This document shows, piece by piece, positions 7,536 through 15,100 of a stretch of DNA of 28,264 bases. The DNA comes from a virus, in the IMG/VR virus record IMGVR_UViG_3300009151_000296, positions 1 through 28,264 of that record; one strand, written 5' to 3'. Numbering within the stretch: position 1 is the first letter of the stretch; every line of letters begins with the position of its first letter. The notes beneath the pieces are model-generated. The model did no database searches and was not told where the DNA came from. It worked only from the letters and a program-made list of their open reading frames with translations. A program made the position numbers and the translations under genes.

Positions 7536-10500
7536 ATGGCAGTCAATTATGTAAAAGGGCAGATTTTATCAAGCATTCTTGAAAGAGACGGCATTGACAT
7601 ATCCATTGCTAACGCCAATGTTGGTATTAATACTGATAGCCCTGTATCTACCCTTGAAGTAGCCGGAGTTCTTACAGTTGGCAATGTGATCATTTCCAAC
7701 GTTGGCAATATCAGTGCTGGCAATGTTAATATTAACAACCTAGCTGAGCCAGTGGCCAATGCAGATGCCACAACTAAATTTTATGTAGATCAAACAGTTG
7801 GCAATGTTGCTGGCAATATATATGGCAATTTAATTCCATTAGGAACACCCACTGACGGCAGTTTAACCACCAACGTGGCCTATCCAGGGTGGACCACTGC
7901 TACATTTGTTACCGACGGTCTAGACGATTTAAATCAAGTGGCTTTGAACATTGCTGGAAACACCTATGTGGGCAATGTTTATATTACGGCCAATGTGACA
8001 TCGGGTCCAAGTCCATTGAGTGTGGCGTTTGTTGGCCACTACATTGGTAATCCTACCAGCTATCTTTGGAATTTTGGTGATGGTACAACTAGCACACTAG
8101 CAAACCCAACACATACCTATAGTAATGTGCTTGGTGGACAATTTACAGTTGTGTATACAGCCTACAACACCAATGGAACCTACAGTGGCAATGCCAATGC
8201 TGGTGCCAAAGGATCAACAGCAACGTCAACTAATACCAATTACATTACTCTGTATACACCTTTGCCAATACCATCGTTTACCACAAGTCCTACTAGTTTA
8301 AATACAGGTAGCAGTGTAACATTGACCAATACTAGTCAGTATGCAACATCATACACAATCAACTACGGTGATGGTAACACAGCAGTTAATCCTGGAAATT
8401 CTTGGACCACAAACAGTCATACCTATAATAATTCAGCCAACACTGACGCTCTTCGCAGTATCACATTAACAGGTACAAATCAAACAGCCGGTAACGCACC
8501 ACCATACAGTGTAACATCTGCTGCAACTGATGTTAAAATATATACGCAACAAAGTCCAGCAATTACTGCTAACGTAACAACAACCATTAACTACTCAGCT
8601 ACCTCTGGTGGAAATGTCCAATTTAGAAACGACACTCCTGGAAGTCCTGGCAACACAGCCAGCTTTGGCGCTCAACAATTATACAACTTCCAATGGGGAG
8701 ATGGCACTGCCAATAGCAATATTAATATTCAAACTGGTCTAGCCGGCAATCCTGGCGCAGCCAATACCTCACATATTTTTGCCCTTACGGCAGGTCAACA
8801 AAATGCAGCCACCACAGTTAACTATGTGGCCAATCTTTGGTTATACACTGGCTACAGCACCAGCCCGTTCAAGTCCAGCAACGTGACCATTTCCATCGAA
8901 CCAGAAGTTAGAGCTGGTTTTATAGGAACCAGTAACACTCAAACAGATGCCACAGGATTCACATCCAATGCACAGGTTGGATATCTATACACCGACTACA
9001 ACGGTCTTGACCGCAGTTTGTTTAACTTTCAAAATCAAACTTCGCCCAACGTGGCCTTTGCTGGAAATGTATTCAACTGGACCTGGGGTGATACCACCAG
9101 CAACACTGGCCTGATAACTTTTGCCAATGTCTCACATTCATATCAGACAGCAGTAGGATCTCCAACTACTGGAACCAAAACAGTTGCACTACAGGCCAAC
9201 GGAACACCTGGAACAATATCACAAAGTAACACACAGACCAAGACAGCATACATCACAATCTTGGCCAATCCCACAGCACCAACAAACCTCAGTGGCTATA
9301 CCAATGTGACCATATCCACAGCCAGTCAAGGCACTAGCCCGCTGTTGGCCGCTGGCGCAAAAGACAACACTGGTGGAAATATTGCGGCCAATGGCACGTC
9401 GGTGCTTCGTGTAGCAACTACCACACCAGTTGCTACCAGCACACAAGTTCAAAATGCCAACACAGCAACTACGGGCACACTGACTGCTTATGTCAATAAC
9501 ACAGCCGCTGGTAATGTGACATTTACCACTGGCGGAAATACAGTAGGCACAGCAGGCGCATTGATTGTGTCAGCTGACAGAGATCTGCACGTGGCCAATG
9601 CCGCTGTGCCCACAGGATTCTACAAGGTATTTTCTGCTACTATCAGCAATACTTTGGCCAGCTTGGGCACCGGTTATAATGATTTCCAACTGAGACACAC
9701 AGTATCCGGCAACACCAATACTGTAGGTATGGTCAAAGACAATTTGAATTCAGCACCTACCTTGGTGACCAGCAACGTGATCATGGCCGGCAATGTCACT
9801 GGAACCTACACTTACATTTCGGGTATTCCATATTACAGTGCTACAGGCAGTCCAAGTGTTACAGTGGCCACTTTAGAATTACAAAACTTTACTGGCCAAA
9901 CTTTCCGTAGTGCTGATCCAATGACATTGAGTGCTGGATCAGCCATAGAAGGCACCGGATCAATCATTGCCGCACAGACCAAAACTTTGGCTCAGATCAA
10001 CGGAACATCTAGTATGCTTACTGGCAGCAATGTCAATGCCAACGTGGGTATCGTATCAAACTATACTATGGGCAATCTCAATGTGTTGATCAATGGAGCC
10101 GTTAATGCTGTGGCCAATGTGGGAGCCAACATATTCAACGTGATTGGTACCAGCACCACAGTTCAGTTACCGACCAAGATACAGGTCAATGCCGCGGCCA
10201 ATACCGGCATCAGTGAAGGCAACATTGCAGTCAGTGTAACATTGGGTTCTGTATACACTGACAACGGTTTACGTATAACTGGGTTTGGAGCTGCTAGCAA
10301 CACACCAGCATTCAGCGGCAGCACGAATTACTATACCGGTAATGTATGGACCGGTGTGCAAACTATTGCAGGAACTCAAGACGCAGTTGACCGGTATGGT
10401 GTAGTTAAACATTATGTAACTGACTTGAGTACCGGATATTTGCCAGTGGGACCTGATCTTGCCACAGGACGCAGCGGACTACAATACTTTACTTTTGCTT

Positions 10501-10913
10501 TCCGCAGAGCCACAATGGCCAACTTTGACATTAGACTTACAACTACTACCGGCGTTGCCGGCATGTGGATTGCGGCCCCAGGTACAACCATTGACACAGG
10601 TGGATTCAGCTCACCTACTCCAGGCTTTCCTGGGCCAACCTCAACACTCAATGGTTGGTTGAGCTGTTCACTACAGTATAACGGATCGGGTGTGCCGGGC
10701 GCAAACATAGCCGGAGGCGGTAACGGAACCAATGGTGTTGCATTGACCGGTGCTGACGTTGTGCCACTCAACTCGGCTATTGCCAATGTGGGCTATACCA
10801 TGACACTAGGTTCGCAAAACTCCAGCAACAGCACAGGCAATAATATTTTGGTTCGTATAGCACTGAGTAGTGGACAAACCATAACTGCACTTTCGATAGG
10901 AGACGCTGCATAA
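7536..10913 (+). CDS. Large PKD-repeat tail fibre/adhesin protein
   Basis: 1125 residues. The N-terminus carries an Asn-rich fibre stem and the tail-fibre motif INNLAEPVANADATTKFYVD (about 68-87). Four PKD-like immunoglobulin-fold domains follow, marked by W/Y-x-F/Y/W-GDG signatures: WNFGDGTTST (about 155-235), INYGDGNTAV (about 243-315), FQWGDGTANS (about 342-420) and WTWGDTTSNT (about 457-552). The middle is Thr/Asn-rich. The C-terminal 160 residues (QYFTFAFRRATMANFDI to TITALSIGDAA) resemble the ends of structural proteins in cyanophage-type T4-like phages and include a Gly-rich loop. PKD domains typically bind sugars or proteins at surfaces. It is most likely a long fibre or host-contact protein. 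It has its own late promoter, and its stop overlaps the next start (TAATG). Confidence 0.8.
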   Translation: MAVNYVKGQILSSILERDGIDISIANANVGINTDSPVSTLEVAGVLTVGNVIISNVGNISAGNVNINNLAEPVANADATTKFYVDQTVGNVAGNIYGNLIPLGTPTDGSLTTNVAYPGWTTATFVTDGLDDLNQVALNIAGNTYVGNVYITANVTSGPSPLSVAFVGHYIGNPTSYLWNFGDGTTSTLANPTHTYSNVLGGQFTVVYTAYNTNGTYSGNANAGAKGSTATSTNTNYITLYTPLPIPSFTTSPTSLNTGSSVTLTNTSQYATSYTINYGDGNTAVNPGNSWTTNSHTYNNSANTDALRSITLTGTNQTAGNAPPYSVTSAATDVKIYTQQSPAITANVTTTINYSATSGGNVQFRNDTPGSPGNTASFGAQQLYNFQWGDGTANSNINIQTGLAGNPGAANTSHIFALTAGQQNAATTVNYVANLWLYTGYSTSPFKSSNVTISIEPEVRAGFIGTSNTQTDATGFTSNAQVGYLYTDYNGLDRSLFNFQNQTSPNVAFAGNVFNWTWGDTTSNTGLITFANVSHSYQTAVGSPTTGTKTVALQANGTPGTISQSNTQTKTAYITILANPTAPTNLSGYTNVTISTASQGTSPLLAAGAKDNTGGNIAANGTSVLRVATTTPVATSTQVQNANTATTGTLTAYVNNTAAGNVTFTTGGNTVGTAGALIVSADRDLHVANAAVPTGFYKVFSATISNTLASLGTGYNDFQLRHTVSGNTNTVGMVKDNLNSAPTLVTSNVIMAGNVTGTYTYISGIPYYSATGSPSVTVATLELQNFTGQTFRSADPMTLSAGSAIEGTGSIIAAQTKTLAQINGTSSMLTGSNVNANVGIVSNYTMGNLNVLINGAVNAVANVGANIFNVIGTSTTVQLPTKIQVNAAANTGISEGNIAVSVTLGSVYTDNGLRITGFGAASNTPAFSGSTNYYTGNVWTGVQTIAGTQDAVDRYGVVKHYVTDLSTGYLPVGPDLATGRSGLQYFTFAFRRATMANFDIRLTTTTGVAGMWIAAPGTTIDTGGFSSPTPGFPGPTSTLNGWLSCSLQYNGSGVPGANIAGGGNGTNGVALTGADVVPLNSAIANVGYTMTLGSQNSSNSTGNNILVRIALSSGQTITALSIGDAA

Positions 10914-11947
10914 TGGCTGCCTCATTTGGTGAAAGTCAAAAACTAGATTATCTTTGGAAGAAAGTTGGTTACGGTGTAGCCAAAACTTCTATACCTCCGC
11001 CGGGAAGTGGCAGTAAAGAAGCTTTTAACGAAAGCATACCCAGTCCCCTGCTGTATCGTGGTGATTTGGTCTGGACCAACAGCGGTGACGTTCCTGCAAC
11101 TCCGCCCAGCAACACCAGCTCCATAGTTCAAGTTTACAAAGATGGTGGCGGTGCTGGATACAGCCCCACAGTGCAATGTACCGAAGACCTAACAGCGCCC
11201 GACAATCAAACTTGGAAAACCAATCTTACCAACTGGATACCCACACAATTTGGTGACAACTATTTGGTAGTGGTTTACGTAGACACCACAGGATCTACTA
11301 CTCCACAAACCACTGGCACTAGACTGTTCCAAACCGGTTCTGGTAATGACGACACCTGGTTCTTTGATTATCAGGCCGGTGTCCTAAACTTCAATGGTGC
11401 TAATATACCATCAGTAATCACCGGCGGCGTCACAGGCAAATCTGTGTTTATTGTGGGCTATAGATATGTAGGACCATTTGGTGTCGCAGGCACAGCTCTA
11501 TTGGGCAACTTGACCATAAGCAATACCACAATCAGCAGCAGTTTGGCCAATGCTACAATTACATTACAGCCTACTGGCACTGGTGTAGTCAGTATCGATA
11601 CCACAACTGGCCTGATATTGCCAGTGGGTAATACTGCCCAACGTCCTAGTCCAGCCGCAACAGGCACCACAAGATTCAACAGCACCACTGGACTGATAGA
11701 AGTTTACAACGGTAATGCTTGGAATTCTACCAGTCAAGCAGTGACCAATCAAACACTCAACGGCAACGGAACTGCCACTGCATTTACATTAAATCGCAGC
11801 ACAACTACAGCGGCTGCATTGGTCATGTTGAATGGTATTACGCAGGTTCCTGATCAATCTTATTCGATGTCGCCCAGTCCCAGTACCAATCTAGTGTTTA
11901 CAGAAGCGCCGGCTACAGGTGACGTAATAGACATCAGATTCTTGTAA
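10913..11947 (+). CDS. Tail fibre protein (cyanophage-type N-terminus)
   Basis: 344 residues. The N-terminus, FGESQKLDYLWKKVGYGVAK, is a recognisable conserved block of virion proteins in environmental T4-like phages, followed by PSPLLYRGDLVW. The middle (about 60-185) is a compact domain with Trp/Tyr-rich strands. Residues about 225-265 hold the LPVGNTAQRPSPAATGTTRF module followed by NSTTGLIEVYNGNAWNS, and residues about 275-344 the NGNGTATAFTLNR... to EAPATGDVIDIRFL module, both shared with other fibres here. Start overlaps the previous stop, with a TAGGAGA ribosome site inside the previous gene. The N-terminal block probably attaches to the virion and the C-terminal modules contact the host or another fibre; this split is inferred. 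Confidence 0.75.
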   Translation: MAASFGESQKLDYLWKKVGYGVAKTSIPPPGSGSKEAFNESIPSPLLYRGDLVWTNSGDVPATPPSNTSSIVQVYKDGGGAGYSPTVQCTEDLTAPDNQTWKTNLTNWIPTQFGDNYLVVVYVDTTGSTTPQTTGTRLFQTGSGNDDTWFFDYQAGVLNFNGANIPSVITGGVTGKSVFIVGYRYVGPFGVAGTALLGNLTISNTTISSSLANATITLQPTGTGVVSIDTTTGLILPVGNTAQRPSPAATGTTRFNSTTGLIEVYNGNAWNSTSQAVTNQTLNGNGTATAFTLNRSTTTAAALVMLNGITQVPDQSYSMSPSPSTNLVFTEAPATGDVIDIRFL

Positions 11948-11951
11948 ACAA

Positions 11952-11959
11952 GCTAAATA
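11952..11959 (+). promoter_or_regulatory. Late promoter (GCTAAATA)
   Basis: AAGCTAAATAAC follows the previous stop by four bases. It is the same GCTAAATA octamer as at 7509 and 19043. Expected start near 11965, giving a leader of about 200 bases. Confidence 0.65.
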
Positions 11960-12068
11960 ACAGTTCAACCAATTGTTATTCTACAATTTATAATCCCCCC
12001 AATAGTTCTCGACAAGTATTAGCTCCGCAGTGAATAATAGGCACAGAGAACCGATTTCCCACGGCCGT

Positions 12069-12076
12069 GGTAAATA
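12069..12076 (+). promoter_or_regulatory. Possible second late promoter (GGTAAATA)
   Basis: GTGGTAAATAACAT preserves TAAATA but with GG in front, a weaker match than the others. Expected start is near 12082, about 85 bases before ATG 12167. Confidence 0.45.
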
Positions 12077-12112
12077 ACATATAGCCCATATTAGAGCGAC
12101 AAACCTTTATTA

Positions 12113-12145
12113 TTTTACTGCATTTGCAGTAAAAGTGCAGTAAAA
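12113..12145 (+). promoter_or_regulatory. Alternative hairpins in fibre mRNA leader
   Basis: TTTTACTGCA at 12113-12122 can pair perfectly with TGCAGTAAAA at 12125-12134 or with a second identical copy at 12136-12145. Only one of the two pairings can form at a time. The structure ends 21 bases before ATG 12167, close to the ribosome site, so it could control translation or act as a weak terminator/attenuator. The role is inferred. Confidence 0.5.
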
Positions 12146-12166
12146 AGAAGCCAACTGGAGAAAAAA

Positions 12167-15100
12167 ATGGCCGTAACTAGAATTAATAACAATCAGGTAA
12201 CTGACGCAGTAACAGGCAATACCTTGGTGGGTATCAACGCCGGTACCAAAATACAACCATACTCGATTACTGCTACTCGAATTGCCAACAACCTGACCTA
12301 CGGTAGTGATTTGACCATTACAGGTAACTTGACAGTTTCAGGAACCACAACCAACGTTGACACAGTTAACACACTAATTGCAGATCCGTTGATCACACTG
12401 GCTGACGGACAAGTTACAGGTACTCCTACTTTGGACATTGGTACAATTGGCCTGCGTGGTAGTCAACAATCTGCTGTTTTAGCTTGGCAAGAAAGTGCCA
12501 AAGAATTCGTTACAGCCCTTAGTAGCACCACAGTTAGTAACACAACATTTACACTGTCTGCCTATGCCAACTTGCACAGTGGTAACACAATTCACCAAGG
12601 CACCACTAGTTTAGTTGGTAACTTGATTGGTGCTGTCAACGCTACAGCCACAATCACCGGTGGCAACTTGGCCACTCCGGGCACTGCCAGTGCTACAGGA
12701 ACAATCACAGGTGGCAACTTGGCCACAGGCGGCACTGCCAGTGCTACAGGAACAATCACAGGTGGCAACTTGGCCACAGGCGGCACTGCCAGTGCTACAG
12801 GAACAATCACAGGTGGCAATGTTTTAACTGGTGGACAAGTTAGTGCTACTGGTAACGGTACTTTTGGTAATATTAGTACCGCTGGAACATTTAGTGCTGC
12901 AAGTTTAAGTGCCAGTGGTAACATCACTGGTGGTAATTTATTAACAGGTGGCTATGTAAGTGCCACTGGCAACGGTACTTTTGGTAATATTTCCACTGCT
13001 GGAACTGCAACTGCTGCATCTACAGTGGGTGGTGTAATCACCGGCTCAAGTGCTAGTGTTACAGGTGGCGTTACGGCCGCCAGTGTAGCCGGTGGAGTTA
13101 TCACAGGTACAAGTACCAGTGTAACTGGGTCACAATCAGCGGCCAGCACTGTGGGTGGTGTAATTACAGGTTCAAGTTCCAGTGTCACTGGCACACAGAC
13201 AGCTGCCAGCACAGTGGGTGGTGTAATTACAGGATCAAGTTCCAGTGTCACTGGCACACAAACAGCTGCCAGCACAGTGGGTGGTGTAATCACAGGATCA
13301 AGTGCTAGTGTTACAGGTGGCGTTACGGCCTCTAGCGTAGCAGGTGGCGTTATAACTGGCACAAGTACCAGTGTCACTGGTTCACAAACAGCTGCAAGTA
13401 CCGTGGGTGGTGTGATTACAGGTAGTTCAACTAGTGTAACTGGTTCACAATCAGCCGCCAGTACCGTGGGTGGTGTGATCACTGGATCAAGTGTCAGCGT
13501 CACTGGCACTGCTACTGCCGCTAGCACAGTGGGTGGTGTGATTACAGGTAGTTCAACTAGTGTAACTGGTTCACAATCAGCCGCCAGTACCGTGGGTGGT
13601 GTGATCACTGGATCAAGTGTCAGCGTTAGTGGCAACGTAACTGGTGGTAATGTATTAACAAATTACATCTACAGTGTTACTACCGGCGATACTCTTACAA
13701 TTAATGCTCAAACAATCAGTTTGAATCCTACCGGCAACGTAGGTATGAACAACAGATATATCAACAACTTGGCCGATCCAGTAGCTGATCAAGATGCCGC
13801 AACAAAAGTTTATGTTGATACAGTGGCACAAGGTCTTGATCCTAAGGCTTCTGTGGTATATGCTACAGCAGCCAACATAGCACCATACACATACAACAAC
13901 GGCACCAGTGGTGTAGGCGCAACAATTACATTAACTGCCACAGGCAACTTGACCATTGACGGCAGTATTGTAACTGCTAACTCACGTGTGCTGATCAAGA
14001 ACGAAGTTGGTGCGTTTGTAAACAACACAACACAATCAGCTGCATTCAACGGTATCTATGTGGTAACCACAGCAGGCGCTCCTGGTGTAGCCGCAGTATT
14101 GACTCGTGCCACAGACTTTAACCAACCAGCTGAAATTCCTGGTGCATTTACATTCGTTGAAGCAGGTACTGTCAACTCTGACACTGGATGGGTGTGTACG
14201 ACCAATTCTCCAGTTACTATTGGAACAACTCAAATTATCTTTACCCAGTTCTCTGGTGCAGGATCATACACCGCAGGTACTGCGTTAAGTCTTACTGGAA
14301 CACAGTTTAACGTTCTTTATGATACATCGGGCAACGCCACAATTGGTGTCAACGGTAGTAATCAACTATACATACCAGCTGGTGCTATATTGACCACACC
14401 TAACATTGGTGCAGCCACTGGTACAAGCGTCAGTGTAAGTGGTGCTGTCACAGCTGCCAGCACAGTAGGTGGTGTAATCACAGGATCAAGTGTCAGTGTT
14501 ACTGGCACTGCCACTGCCGCTAGCACAGTGGGTGGTGTTATCACAGGTAGTTCTAGTTCTGTAACCGGCACACAAACAGCCGCAAGCACAGTGGGTGGTG
14601 TAATCACTGGATCAAGTGTCAGCGTTAGTGGCGGTGTAACAGCTTCTAGTGTAGCAGGCGGTGTAATTACAGGGACAAGTACCAGTGTCACTGGTTCACA
14701 AACTGCCGCTAGCACAGTGGGTGGGGTTATAACTGGTACATCAACATCAGTAACTGGTTCACAAACTGCAGCCTCTACAGTGGGTGGTGTGATTACAGGT
14801 TCAAGTTCTAGTGTCACTGGTACACAGACAGCTGCTAGCACAGTGGGTGGTGTCATAACTGGTACATCAACATCGGTAACTGGTTCACAGACAGCTGCTA
14901 GCACAGTGGGTGGTGTTATAACAGGTTCAAGTTCAAGTGTAACTGGTACACAGACAGCTGCTAGCACAGTGGGTGGTGTTATCACAGGTAGTTCTAGTTC
15001 TGTAACTGGCACACAATCAGCTGCTAGCACAGTGGGTGGTGTAATTACAGGATCAAGTTCTAGTGTCACTGGCACACAAACAGCTGCATCAACAGTGGGT

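Larger units (their letters stand above)
11948..12166 (+). other. Intergenic leader region before the giant fibre
   Basis: This is one of the few non-coding stretches of more than 200 bases. It holds two late-promoter motifs (11952-11959 and 12069-12076), a C-run (11987-11992), a palindrome ACGGCCGT (12061-12068), a perfect inverted repeat with an additional copy of one arm (12113-12145), and a GGAG ribosome site at 12157-12160. I see no open reading frame or tRNA in it. Confidence 0.6.

Noticed and set aside
11948-12166. tRNA or small RNA gene in the intergenic region
   Set aside because: No cloverleaf, no T-arm/acceptor pairing found by eye; only promoter motifs and the inverted repeat are supported.
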